Source of the DNA: Haberlea rhodopensis
Taxonomy: Eukaryota > Streptophyta > Magnoliopsida > Lamiales > Gesneriaceae
Assembly (NCBI GenBank): GCA_907163345.1
Contig: CAJQUN010000524.1
Location: 124,001 to 188,000 of the forward strand
Direction: 5' to 3'
Length of the DNA: 64,000 nt
Part shown: piece after piece, positions 44,780 through 56,799 of the stretch
How the letters are laid out: each line of letters begins with the position of its first letter
How positions within the stretch are numbered: the first letter of the stretch is position 1
Program-made: the position numbers and the translations under genes
The notes under the pieces: model-generated
What the model was told of the DNA's origin: nothing
What the model saw: only the letters and a program-made list of their open reading frames with translations
The model's database searches: none

Positions 44780-46155
44780 TCTTTGCATTTTCAGGGTATT
44801 ATTGTTTTTTTAAAAATTATTTTAAAGAGATCATAATTTTTTTTAATAAGACAATATATTAAGAGGATACCCATAAAATCCGAAATACAAATCAGCCACA
44901 AAATCAACAAGTCTTCGCTTGTGATAGGACAAACAGAATCAAGTAAAGTCATTGCAACAACCGTCATGAGGAAAGGTATATTGAAGGATTTTGTAACCAA
45001 TATGTACTCGATATCATAATAATGACTAATTTGGTGTTAGTATTAAAAAGATTAAATTTTAAATAAATCAGTATTTAATTTTTAACATCTTCAAATTATG
45101 TTTATATCTCACTTCAAAAATAAAAAAATAAAAAATTATGTTCATATCTATGGCCAATACTTTATATTTTTTAGTCTCTCTCGGTTCAAGTTTGTGTCTC
45201 ACGTGCGCGCTAATAGAAATTTGTATATTGTAAGTGGTAGAGTAGTCTTGCCACCATAATCCACTGAGATTCAGTAAATTGTCGCTCCAAGTCGTGAAAA
45301 AAAAGAAGATTGATAATTTTTCACACATGCAAGAATATCCACGTAATTATGATAATATATATTCGTGAAATTTATTTCTAATTTCTTCTAGTTCCAAATT
45401 TTTTCTAGTCAACCCTCTCAAAAACAAAAAAAACAAAAAAACATTTCTAGTCAACACATTCTAATTCTTTTCAGATTGGATCTCAAACTATAAAAATACC
45501 CCACACTGAATTATGTTTAAGTTGACCATTACTTCGTTTTCGAATGTTCAAACCCTAATAACATTTCTTCCCATCTTAAGTATTAACAGTCAATTTTCAA
45601 GAATAAGAAAAATAAAGCATTGAATTAAAGAGGCCTACCATACAAGTAATCAGTTGAAATCTGTGAAATCTGTGCAGCTTACTTATGAGAATTAAATATA
45701 AAATTGTGATATCAAAAACTATAGTTTCGATAACTAGATGTACCATAAAAATATTTAAACTTAGATGAATTTTGGTGGTAGTTTATCTAGCGTAGTTTCG
45801 AATAGTAAAATTATGCATTGATTACATGTCATTATGTTTGGATGTAGGTATTAGCTTTGTGGGAAAACCTTTTGTTATTATCAAACGCTTATAATTATGC
45901 CAAAAATTATAGTTGTTAGCAGAGATACTATTTTATTTCTATATACAGTAGCAGTGCAAAGCTCTCTTATTAAGCAATAGATGGATATGATGGGTTGCTG
46001 TGGGTGCCAATGTGCAGACTTGATAATTGATATATCTTAGACAATAGATGATAAACATCTGTCCAAGAGCGCACAAGAGATTTGTTAGGGTACACCACAC
46101 CCGCAATTTTGAAATTTGAAATTCAAATTGCATCAATATTTGATATATTTTGAAG
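44780..46155. other. AT-rich intergenic DNA, no gene recognised
   Basis: Only short ORFs with no motif. Confidence 0.5.
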
Positions 46156-46159
46156 TCCA

Positions 46160-46511
46160 TTATACACCCGTAATGTTGTATGGTACGAAATGATGCACAT
46201 CCAAGAAGAATCACATCCAAAAGATGAGTGTGACAGATATGTGTATGCTTCGTTGGATGTGGGGTAAGAATAGAAGAGATAAAATAAGAAACGAAGATAT
46301 TCAAGCTGAAGTATGTGTAATTTGTATAGAAGAAAAGATGCAAGAAAGTCGCATACGTTGGTTTGATCACGTTCGATGTAGGCCCAGCAGTGCACCTGTG
46401 CGTCGAGTGGAGTCCATGGAGAGCGAGTGGACGGCTAAAGAAGACATTGCTCGAAGTTATGCGCAAAGACTTGGAGCGCAAGGGGATTACAGAAGATATT
46501 TTGACCGATAG
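46160..46511 (+). pseudogene. LINE reverse transcriptase C-terminal fragment
   Basis: The plus strand reads VMLYGTK before an in-frame stop, then MSVTDMCMLRWMWG, RDKIRNEDIQ and RIRWFDHVRCRP. This is the conserved C-terminal block of plant LINE-type ORF2 proteins after the reverse transcriptase. A stop interrupts it near 46167 and the rest of ORF2 is missing. 5' truncation is usual for LINE insertions. Confidence 0.75.
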
Positions 46512-47454
46512 AAGCATTTAGAAAAGACTGACGCATGTGTCCATCCCGACTTGATTATCTCTATTATTCATGTAGCCTACCATAATTTATTGGGTTTTTG
46601 TGTAAATAAAAATGGATAGCTATAAAAGCTGGCAAATTTTAATAAAATGATATCAAAATAAAAAATTATTTAAAAACTAATGTTATAAATTTTTTAAAGA
46701 AGTAACGTGAACGTGAATAGACTTCAAAAAATTAATAAGCAAAACCGTGAACCAAAATCACGATTGTTTTTTAATTATTTTAAAGAAACGCGGATTAACC
46801 CGCGATTCTTTAAAAAGGATTTTAAAAAGAAACGTTTTAATTATTTTAAAGAAACGTGAATTCAACCCCGCGATTCTTTAAAAAAAACGCGAAGCTAAAT
46901 TACGATTCTTTAAAAAAAAATTACAAAGAATCACGGATGCACTTAACGTTTCTTGGTAAGAAAAATCGAAAAAAATGTACAACCCGTGACTCTCAATTGT
47001 AATGCTGAGAATCACGGGATATTTTTTTAAAAAAAAAATTGTTGAAATAATTTTTTTTATCTTTGAAAGGCATAGATAACGAAGAGAAACATTAAATATT
47101 TTAGGTAAGTTTTCCTCTTACGATTGAAGGTAAGTGTTTAACAACTTTTTTATTGTAAATTTTCCAATTATTTGTTGTATATATGCATGCTAATTGTCTA
47201 TATTGTGTAATTTTTGTAGGTTTGAATATCTTGATTTTGAGTTTTCAAAAACAAATCTTGATTTTGAGGTATGTTTTCCTGAAATTTTACAATGATAAAT
47301 TTTAGATATGTTTTATTTGTTATATATTAATTGTATTTTAAATTAGAACAATTGTAAAAAACATTTATGATTGTATCGAAAAAGTTAAAAAATATTTGTT
47401 GGTACAAATTTATCCGAAGTGCGAGACTCGCGATTTTTCATTAATTATTGAAGA

Positions 47455-47740
47455 AAAGCGACGGTGTCCGCGTCTCTTGTGCTGCTGAATTTAATTAATT
47501 TCGAAAACTTTGCTTAAAAAACACGGACGGTGTTCGCGTCTCTTGTACTGCTGAGTGATTTCGAAAAAATTTGCTTAAAAGATGCGAAGAGTATTCGCGT
47601 CTCTTGTACTGCTGAGTTTAATTAGTTTCGAGAAATTAGCTTTAAAAACGCGAAGAATCTTCGCATCTCTTGGACTGTAGAAAATAAGTTAGTTCGAAAA
47701 ATGCGATGTGTGTTCACGTGTCTTGATAATTTGCTTAAAA
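47455..47740 (+). repeat. Tandem repeat upstream of MULE transposase
   Basis: Four units of about 60-65 bp around CGCGTCTCTTGTACTGCTGA and TTTGCTTAAAA, with increasing divergence. They lie about 200 bp before the transposase start. Confidence 0.7.
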
Positions 47741-47934
47741 AATTGCCTAAAACTTTTATTTAAAATTTTATTCAAATATAATATTTTAAACGAAAAATTA
47801 CTAAAAATATATAAATATATGTAAATAAAATATAATTTATAAATCTATGTAAATAAAATATAATTATAAGTATTCTTTTTTGTGTTATTTTCCATTTATC
47901 ATTAATGAGATGATGTTATATTTTCGTAGATAAT

Positions 47935-49500
47935 ATGTCGGTTCAACGTCAAATTGATGTTTTATTGTACTATGGTGGTCGCATATCACATGATGTGATG
48001 ACTGTTAGTTACGATCGACCTCCAATAAGATACATGCGAATGCATCGAAATATTATAATGTTTGAGTTGTTGGCAAAACTATATGAACAGGTAGATATCT
48101 TTAACCAAAAATATTTGCTTAAAGTTTGGACCAAGCATACATTCAATAATACTTGTGGGCGAGTCGAGCATTTATTAGAAATAGCAAAAGATAATGATAT
48201 TTGGTTTTTCTTTGTCCCCGAAGTTGGGAATGCTGGTGTTAATTTGTATATTGAAGCAGAAGAAATACACCACAGCAATGTGCCTGACATCCAATATAAT
48301 CAAGAGTTGGCATATATGTCAATGCTTACTGATCATAACCTGGAGATACCGACAGTCACACAGGGTCTTGCAAGTATGAGAGTTGAAAATAACTAGCAGT
48401 TCCGGTAATGTGGGCCATAACATGTATAGAACTGAAGGGGTATATGATTAATCAAGTGGCGAGGGTAAAATGAGTACGCCAACGCCGATTATTTTGATTC
48501 GGAAAACCATGTCGATTCCGAACCAGATGAGGCATGGCTTAATGTTCATGATGAAAGCGACGAAGATGTAGCAATTGATGTTATATTAGAAACCATGTCC
48601 CAACAGAACGATGGTCAATCTGTACATGAAGAGCAAGTTGAACCAATAATGTCCCAAGCGGCACAACCTACGCGCCAACATTTTCCTGTCCTTCCATTCT
48701 TCTCGACAACATTTTCAGATGTTCCTGTTGACTCTGTTGATATTCCGACTGGTTCCTGGGAAAAAATCTATGACCATGTCAAGGAAAAATTGGAATCGGG
48801 TATGTTATTTAAGAGTAAAGCTCATTTGTAGTCGGCAGTGAAGGACTTCTCCATACGGGTTGCTAGACGTGAGTACCATGTTATTGAGAGCACGATAATA
48901 ATATGGAAAGTAGTTTGTAGACACAATTTTACGGTTATGCCATGTGGGTGGATGGTCCGAGGGATATATAAAATGTTTTCAAAATTTCAAAATACGGTGG
49001 AGACCATAAATGTCTGATGAATGAATTGTCGGTTGACCACCGTAACTTGAGTAGGAATGTAATTGCCAGTCTATTGGTGGGGTTCGTTCGGAAGGATCCT
49101 GCGTATAAGATAAAATTCATACAACAGGCGGATAAAGATAAATATGTCTTCGAAATCTCATATCATAAGGCATGGCATGGTTTGAAAGCTGCTCGGGAGC
49201 AAGTGCACGGAACATGGGAGTGCTCAGTCACACAATTGTTGAAGTATATGTCTGCCCTTAAACAACACAACGAGGGCATCGTTATTGAGTGGGACCATAT
49301 TGACACTGACGTACCTAATCAAAAGATCATTAAATATGTTTTTTGGGCATTCCGACCGTGCATAGAAGGCTTCCGTCATTGTTGAAAAGTGATAAGTGTT
49401 GACGGTACACATAGCGCATGCAAAGTGAAATGGATTGGCCTCAAGCTCGTGCAAGACAACAGGCACGTAGAGCTCAAGAACAAGGACAGAGTTCGCACCG
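47935..49500 (+). pseudogene. MULE transposase, catalytic core deleted
   Basis: The ATG at 47935 opens a 153-codon PB1-like module (MSVQRQIDVLLYYGG). From 48595 a second frame contains the MuDR DNA-binding domain: after a TAG at 48829-48831 it reads SAVKDFSIRVARREYHVIES. A frameshift near 48970 leads to CLMNELSVDHRNL and the 122-codon ORF 49017-49385. A TGA then interrupts just before VISVDGTH, the start of the MULE DDE domain. Immediately after GTH the sequence jumps to an Arg/Gln-rich tail (QARARQQARRAQEQ). The DDE core and SWIM zinc finger are therefore deleted. Confidence 0.8.
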
Positions 49501-49623
49501 ACAATGCTAATCAATATGTGTCATTATTTTTTGTAAATATGTATTTAGGCGAATACTTTCAATTACACATTTATGCATTTTGCTTTGATTTGTTGATTTC
49601 CGTAGTTTGAATATATTTATAGG

Positions 49624-50764
49624 ATGGATGTATTGCGTACGTATGGGCCACTTGACACCAGTGTGCTCAATAAACAGTCTGTGCACCGTTCTGAGGATGT
49701 GTTTAATGGTGATGTGGGCACCACTTTGGTAGTGAGGCGTGGAGATGCAACTTTTTGTGATATGTGTAAAGAGAGACCACTTCACATACATGTACCACAC
49801 ACCTTAAATGAAATGAGATTCTATGGAGTATATAGATGTGGACACTTCCTTATTAACAGCCATCTGATAACATCACTAGTTGAGAAATGGTGACCCGAGA
49901 CACACGCATTTCAATTTCGTGTTAGGGAGGTGACCATCACATTTCAGAACATTTCTGTAATATGGGATCTACCGATTGCGGGCGATGCCATCTGTGGGGA
50001 TGACACTCATATGCGCGTATCAGAATGGCAGGAATATTGTGCCCAATGGCTTGGTTTGTTCCCTCCACGTGATAAGTTCAAGACTTCACATGTGTCATTG
50101 GCTGCAATACAGGGTCATCTATCTGCTAACCCAATAACAAATGACTGCACTGAGGAGCAGATGCATCAATACGCGAGGTCACGTGTACTAATGATACTAG
50201 GTGGTGTGTTATGTCCAGATGCATCGGAGCACTACGTGTCGATGTTATACATCCGTCATCTACGAGATATTTCAAGAGTTCGTAATTTCAGTTGGGGTGG
50301 TGCAATACTCGCATTCCTGTATTGTCAGTTATGCAATGCCTCCAAGCAGAAAAGAACGAATATCAGTGGTGCAATGCAAATGCTACAGGTGATGCATCCA
50401 CATCGCATCGTCCATCATTACAATATGATGAAGCATCTTCTGACTACTACGTGCCCCAAACTGCCCACCAGGAAGAGCCATCCACATATACTCCGTATAT
50501 ACCGGTTCCAACCCAACCTATGGTGGATTATCATATATTGATCTAATGCTTGGAGTATCTGGTTCTTCACAATTACGTCCACATTTTGATGTCTCGCATG
50601 TTGCATTCTATGACTTGACTCCACACTATCATGATATTGGTGAGTCCAGCGCCAGGATTACACCTAATGAAACACAAACAAATAATGTTGGGGAAGTTGA
50701 GCCCTCTAGAAGACCACAAAGACAGATACATAGACATGGTTGTGGAACCAGGGGAAATATTTAG
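49624..50764 (+). pseudogene. Plant mobile domain (MAIN-like) protein relic
   Basis: After an acceptor-like TTTATAG, MDVLRTYGPLDTSVLNKQS opens a plant mobile domain (PMD, PF10536). FYGVYRCGHFLINSHLITSL leads to a TGA at 49891-49893. The domain continues in frame with PETHAFQFRVREVTITFQN, SVSEWQ-like VSEWQEYCAQWLG, and VRNFSWGGAILAFLY to about 50390. The C-terminal linker and tail (SSQLRPHFDV, HYHDIGESSARITPN, SRRPQRQIHRHGCGTRGN) run in other frames to 50764. PMD is found in MAIN/MAIL1 silencing factors and in transposons. At least one stop and two frameshifts make this copy non-functional. Confidence 0.8.
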
Positions 50765-51269
50765 AGTTTCAATAAATAATATTGTATTTGTATGACTGAA
50801 ATATAAATAAATATTTAGGTTTATCTATTGTTTGAAATAATCTAATCATTTAAAAACTATTATCAACTATTTCTCTATGGTTTATAAATTTTGCCCACAC
50901 ATTTAAACTATTTTTAATTTTTAAAATTGTAGTAAATTCTAAAAAGTATTTTAAAAAAACTCATTTTTTTATAAATCAAATAAAATAAATATTTAAATAA
51001 ATAAATGTTTATAAATATAATAAAGAAACGAGATTTCGAATCACGTTTCTTGTTGGCTTTTTAAAAAAAAAATTTTTTTGTAAAAAACGTCAACACAAAT
51101 CACGTTTCTTCATTTAATTAAAAAAAAAATTATTGAAGAATCGTGAATTGGTATTACGTTTTTTAAAAACACTAATCTGAACCCCATTTCATCTTATTTC
51201 CGTAATACATTTCTTAATTACCTTATTTTTCAAAAAAATAATTCATTTTTATTTCATTTAATTAATATA

Positions 51270-51832
51270 GCCTATAAAAGCGTGTTGTGGACAAATTAAC
51301 GGTGAGATATAAATTATTCCATGAATTAAATAGTTTTTGTGTATTTTAAACCAAAAATGAAGATAAAATCTCTCACAATGTTTAGGTCAAGTTGATCATA
51401 AAATCGCCTCAAAAACAACAAATCAAAAGATTTCACTGAATCTTTTCAGCATCACTTCCAACAAGAAATTATTTAATTATGTTTGAGGTGATAGTAAAGT
51501 CGGATATCATTAGATTGAGGTGGCGTGGCATCGCAATCATTTATTAAGTCATCTTCAACTAAAATATAATTTAAGTCTATGCTTATATTATTATTATTAT
51601 TTTTTTTTTTTTTGCAAAGTTGGATTTGATGATATCATGTGACTAGGTGAAACGTATCCGAAGGCCAACCACTTGATTTAATACAATTTATAAATTTCTA
51701 TATATATATATATATATATATATTATTTTAATTTCTGGAGCAACTATTACAATTATTGAAATAATAGATGTAGACTCAAACACGAGACCTCCACGTGACA
51801 ATTAATATAGCTACCAGATGGGCTACAACAAT

Positions 51833-51873
<41 letters not shown>

Positions 51874-52240
51874 AAGGGGATGTATATAATATTTGTAAAT
51901 GAATTAATCATTAGATACGATGATGGTCAAAAATGATGATGGGTGACTAAGAGGAGCATAACATAGGCTCTTGATTGGTTTTGGTGAAAGATTATTAAAT
52001 AATTGTCCTCGTGTTAAATGATTCTTATTATAGACGATCGAATATTAAGACAAGAAAACATTGGAAAAATTATAAAAAAAGATGTAATTCTGTAATTCTG
52101 TAAGACAACGCATTTATTAATCATAAAATATAGATGCAAAAAAAATACATAATATGTGGCTTCACACTTGTAAAAATAATTAATCCAAAAAGATTAATTA
52201 AATCTTCGATCAATAATTGTAAACCATTGATCAATTCTAA
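51270..52240. other. AT-rich intergenic DNA with TA microsatellites
   Basis: Includes (TA)n at 51698-51723 and 51836-51871 and a dispersed repeat at 51739-51835 related to 3390-3490. No gene. Confidence 0.55.
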
Positions 52241-52339
52241 TCTCATATGATGAATCCGTTCCTCGGATAAAGTCATTCGCAAGTGCCGAACAGAGATATC
52301 CCGAGGATAGAATACCGAGCACAAGATACCCGAACATCA

Positions 52340-53593
52340 TTAAACACTGCTCGGATTTTTGGTTAAAGTTATAGCGGCAAACCTGGACATAATCGACAAA
52401 TTAACGGGTGTGAACGAACGTGCGTTGATAGCCCTGGTCCTCGGGGGTTTCCCTTTTGCGAGGTCGAGGAACCAGGGCTCCTCCTCCTCATATGAACCCA
52501 CGATGTCAATGATCGGTGAGGTAAGAAGAGCATGAGTGGGGTCATCAGATGGAGCTGAAGGGAGAGGTGCAGCTAACCCCGACTCCTGCGTTGAAGCTTG
52601 TCCCTTTTTGGACTTAGCCTTCAAGTTCTCAGCCATTCTAGCTTTCATCATCTTTGTTTCTGTAAAGATCAAACAGATGTTAGTTTGAACAAGTTAATCT
52701 ACAAGTACAAAAGAGTGCTTAGAAACCCTCACCGATAGACATTTTCAAGGATGCACTCTTCGGGCTCAGCAAGAACAAGTACAACAATCCGTCGTCAATC
52801 ATCTCCGCCAGATTATAGCATTGATCGCCAAGTTTACGACGAAAGACAGATACAGTTTCATTTCAAGGTGACCCTTGATTGACTTGCCCTTCGGGAGGTT
52901 TTCTCTTCACTCCATGGGACAATCCCAAGGTTGGAGTGGAAGAACAAAAAAGTAAAACTTCTTCCAATTTTGTATAGACGAAGGGTAGTTCTTGAGGAAA
53001 CCAACCCACGTTCGAGAAGAAAAATAAAAAAAGGCCGATCACTTTCTTATTTAACTGAAAGAACCAGTGAAAGAGTTCGGGGGTAGGGACAAAAACCAAA
53101 AAAACAAAAGGACAATGAAAAAGCCAGCCAACAACCTATAACTATTGGGGAATAATTGACTAAGTGAAACAGCAAAATATGAGGCAACTTTAATAAAGAA
53201 AGAGGGGACAGGAAAACGAAGGCCCCCTCGGAGTTGATCTAAATAAAAGGGAAAATAGCCATCGGGGGCAGATGGGGACGAGACCCTGCAGAGGGAGCAA
53301 TAATAGAAGTCCCCTCAGAAATCTCCCATTTGGTATGATATTGGATAGATGCTGGCTCGTCTGGATCCTTGACTCGAAATTTCGAACCAGGGGACTTTGG
53401 CAGCCACCAAGTCTCGTTCTGTAGTAGCACGTTCTTCCTCCTTACGAGCAGCCGAGGAATTTGAAGAACTCAATGTCTCATCGCTATCCGAGGAGGATGA
53501 AGGCAGAGGAGGAAGAGTGTTAACTATTTCCTCATTATGCGTGCTATACATATCTATTTCCCTCAGGGAAGAATCATCAGAAGAAGAAGCCAT
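52340..53593 (-). pseudogene. Antisense transposon-domain protein (PF04195-like) relic
   Basis: On the minus strand MASSSDDSSLREIDMYSTHN opens a Ser/Glu-rich start (53593-53315). After a frameshift it continues as IQYHTKWEISEG and PHLPPMAIFPF (to 53239). Further pieces include FVPTPELFHWFFQLNKKV and GWFPQELPFVYTK (53099-52863) and an acidic tail (52672-52340). This order fits the 'putative gypsy type transposon' domain proteins that Tat/Retand elements encode antisense to gag-pol. Stops and frameshifts disable it. Confidence 0.65.
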
Positions 53594-53933
53594 ACTTAGA
53601 AAATAAGCGCTCGAGATTCCTGAAGATCAGTTGATCGAAATTCTGACACTAGCTCGGAGGAAAGTTGAAGCAAACACTGAAAATGACAGGAATGAGACGA
53701 GTATTTATAGGTGATGCCAACTAAAACGTCAGAAGATCAAGACCGTTAAAATAAGTTGGAATGGACGATTGCATATTAACCTCGGAAAATGAAACGACGC
53801 GAAACTTTTTGAATTTTAGGCTGGAAAAAAGAGCGGGAACAATTCCCGGGCAGGTCAAACAAGGATTTACCTGAAAGGCGATACAATAATACTTCAATAT
53901 TCTTGTTTTGTTTTACTTCAGGGGGTGAGGTGG

Positions 53934-54550
53934 TGTCATATGATGAATCGGTTTCCTCGGATAAAATCCTTCGCAAGTGCCGAACAGAGATATCCCGAGG
54001 ACAGAATACCGAGCACAAGGTACCCGAACATCATTAAACCCTGCTCTGATTTTTGGTCAAAGTTATAGCGGAAGACCCCGACATAACTGACAAATTAAAG
54101 GGTGCAGACGAACGTGCGTTGATGGTGCGCGGATTTCTCGAACACGTCCGGAATCCTTAACGTCGTGATCAAATGAGATCATGTTCCAGATTTCTCGCAT
54201 ACCTCTCACCGGCATTGACACTATAAATACATGCCTAGGGTCTCATTGTAAGGAGTTGGACCTTTTTTAAATAAAAAAGAAAAAAGAAAAGAAAAGACTC
54301 CGAAGAGAGCATATAGAGTCGGTTTGGTCTTTTTCCATATTTTCCAGTATTCTTATTTAAAGATTTGTTATTAGCATTGTGTATCCAAGTCTTGTAACAG
54401 ATAAAGTTTTGTAATGAAGAATTATACTGGACAAGGTCTCCTGGTTTTACTTTATTCTTGAGGGTTTTTCACGTAAAAAATTGTGGTGTCTCTTATTAAT
54501 TTTCTGTAACACATACTCTATCCGAACACAGGGAATTTAAGATTACATCA
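53934..54550 (+). repeat. 3' LTR of deleted gypsy element
   Basis: Starts TGTCATATGATGAATCGG. Its first 190 bp match 52241-52431. The right end is an estimate. Confidence 0.6.
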
Positions 54551-55275
54551 AATTCCATCCAACAAATTGAGGTGGGTTGTACATATCTATTTTCTCCTCA
54601 TTAATTAATAAAATAATAATCTTGATGTTGTCATTTGCTTTAACTGATTAACTGAACCTTGAGGATGAGATAAGCACGATCTTAGAAGATAATCTATGAT
54701 ATTGATATTGATTATCCTCTTTAAATTATAAAGCTAAAGGGAAGAAGATAATAGGTTCTTGAGATCTCGATTTGTAATTTTCCACTTACAAATCTCACGT
54801 TTTCAAGGACAAGAAATCATGTAAGATAATCACCAAATAAGGCCCTATCCACTAGATTTTCATTTCTTTATTCCCGAAGGGGGAAGTGCATGTCATCATA
54901 TAAAGGATTGCAAATATTTGTATCCACGATTTGATTTTGTTCCTATGTTTTCTTAGTTTTTAAGGTTAAACAGATGACTATGCTTCCACTAAAGTGTCAC
55001 TTGCGCATTTTACATTCGTTCGATGTTAATGTATCTATTTTTCCCCTTTTTTAAGTATGAAAGGATCGAGTTCTATCACAAAATAACATATACATTATAC
55101 TTATTTTAAATTGCACTTCGATTATAATTAATTGTAAAGAAATATAAGGTTAAAATCAAATTATTGTCACAAACTCAAATAAAATAATTGATATATTATT
55201 GTATGATTCGTCACAATTAAGAGTTGGGAGATCTCATGTTTGAGACATCTCACACCTCTCCCCCACTTAGTGAAA
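54551..55275. other. Intergenic DNA, no gene recognised
   Basis: AT-rich, no ORF of interest. Confidence 0.5.
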
Positions 55276-55283
55276 GATTGTAC

Positions 55284-56104
55284 TAGGGATGCTTACCGGA
55301 TCGACTCGGTCCAGTTTGATCCGAAATAAGCTGGTTCCGGATCTAGTAATGCCGGAACCGGTTCGATCTTGTAAGGAACCAGATTGGATCCGGTTCATGT
55401 TTCGGTTCTGGGTCGATCCGATCCTTTTCGCGTGTGTGTATATATATATATGTTTGTATATATATACACAATATTCATAACAAACTCAATATATTTCTTT
55501 TTCATTTGTTAATATAAATGCTTATACAAATAATAGTTACAATTATGGCAATTAAAAATCTAAATAAAAAAAGTATTAGTATTTAACTCTCTTGATAATT
55601 GATAAGTATTGTTTTGACGTTTTCTTCTTCTTGCTCGTCATAATGATTTACGAATTCGTCAGCCGCCCCATATCTTTCTATTCTTACATTCTACTTCAAA
55701 CCATCTTTCAATGTGAGCATGTATAATGAATCAGCAGATAGACATTTCTGTATTCTCCAACAAGTCGGCAAAACATTGATAATGTCAATTCAGAAACGAC
55801 GCTTGAAGCTTGTATCGCATACACGTTTTTAGCCATTTAGATAGAACTTCAGAATTAAGAATTTTGAAGAATTGAAACTTCAAAGAATGAATTGTGTGGA
55901 TTCATCATCCCTCAACATACATATTTTAGTTTTTTTTATTTTAAAAAATTAACGTTGGCAACGACTGAAATAATCGTTGCCAACATTAATTTGCAACAGC
56001 TGTTTCAGCCGTTGCTTTCTTTCATTTATTTTTTTTAAACAAAAAATCCTGTTTCGATTTGGTTTTGAACCAATCAGGATTGATCTAGCCGTTAAGCAGC
56101 ACTA
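55284..56104 (-). mobile_element. hAT element relic with 8-bp TSD
   Basis: GATTGTAC flanks the element at 55276-55283 and 56105-56112, the 8-bp duplication typical of hAT transposons. The left end TAGGGATGCTTACCGG and the reverse complement of the right end, TAGTGCTGCTTAACGG, form a terminal inverted repeat with 12 of 16 matches. On the minus strand at about 55840-55680 a frame reads IQASSVVSEL, then LVGEYRNVY, resembling the C-terminal dimerisation region of hAT transposases (PF05699). Everything upstream of it is missing. Confidence 0.8.
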
Positions 56105-56112
56105 GATTGTAC

Positions 56113-56599
56113 TAGAATTAACTTGATTCTTCCGTCATGAATCACATTTATGCATGCATTCGTTGCTTGTCATCATCGATGAGTTATATGTGGAAAGCCT
56201 GTGAGGCAATTTATATAATGTCACCTGATTATCCAGATATAGATTTATTTTAATTATATTTTAAATGACAATTTATAATATATAATTTTTTTCAAGAATA
56301 ACATAAAATAATCATTAAATGTTTGTCGACCCATCGTACATTACATGTGACAAACTTAACAAGTTCACGCGTTCCCACCACCAAAGGACAGCTTCTCCGT
56401 ATTACTACGCACAAATTTTGTGCCGTACCATTTTCTACGTAAAAAATTTCAATTCAGATCAACAAACCCACATGGTATATCATATGAAACAAAAAAAATT
56501 TATTTATTGCTCGTAAACTAATACGGGTCCCAACCCAACATCTTACAATATTTTTTTCCCATAATGATTCAACAATCATGCGGTAACGCATATATAAAT
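56113..56599. other. Intergenic DNA, no gene recognised
   Basis: AT-rich; a 65-codon ORF without motif. Confidence 0.5.
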
Positions 56600-56799
56600 T
56601 GATATCCCTCTATGGAGGATCGATCTACCTAACGGGTTTTAACCGACCCAATCTAATTTAGCAAGGAGTTGTAGGGTTTTGTAAGCCCCTATTTATCAGC
56701 TTGGGCGTGCCATCTTGCAGTAAGGCCCTATTCAGAAGTCCAAGGCGTTGTCAATAAGCCCTTCGCACATCAGGAGCACGTTTACGACGAGGTCAGCAA

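Larger units (their letters stand above)
46690..51260 (+). mobile_element. Defective MULE carrying a plant mobile domain
   Basis: The coding relics at 47935-50764 are bracketed by similar low-complexity arms. On the left (46710-46960) AAGAAACG and CGATTCTTT motifs alternate as inverted pairs. On the right (51020-51180) the same AAGAAACG / CGTTTCTT motifs recur. These look like terminal or subterminal repeats of one Mutator-like element. Exact termini and the usual 9-bp TSD were not found. Confidence 0.5.
52241..54550 (+). mobile_element. Deleted gypsy element (Tat/Retand-like) with antisense ORF
   Basis: The left LTR is truncated: only 52241-52431 matches the start of the right LTR (TCATATGATGAATC..CGGATAAA..CGAACAGAGATATCCCGAGGA). 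The right LTR starts at 53934 after the purine tract CAGGGGGTGAGGTGG. TATA box CTATAAATACATG lies near 54220. The end near 54550 (GATTACATCA) is estimated. Between the LTRs there is only an antisense protein relic, no gag or pol. No TSD was found. Confidence 0.6.

Noticed and set aside
45939..46517. 192-codon minus-strand ORF
   Set aside because: Lies opposite the LINE fragment, whose plus-strand peptide is recognisable; the minus frame is a shadow.
51698..51871. AT-rich repeats as a possible origin or matrix attachment region
   Set aside because: Simple TA microsatellites; no further signal to support a function.
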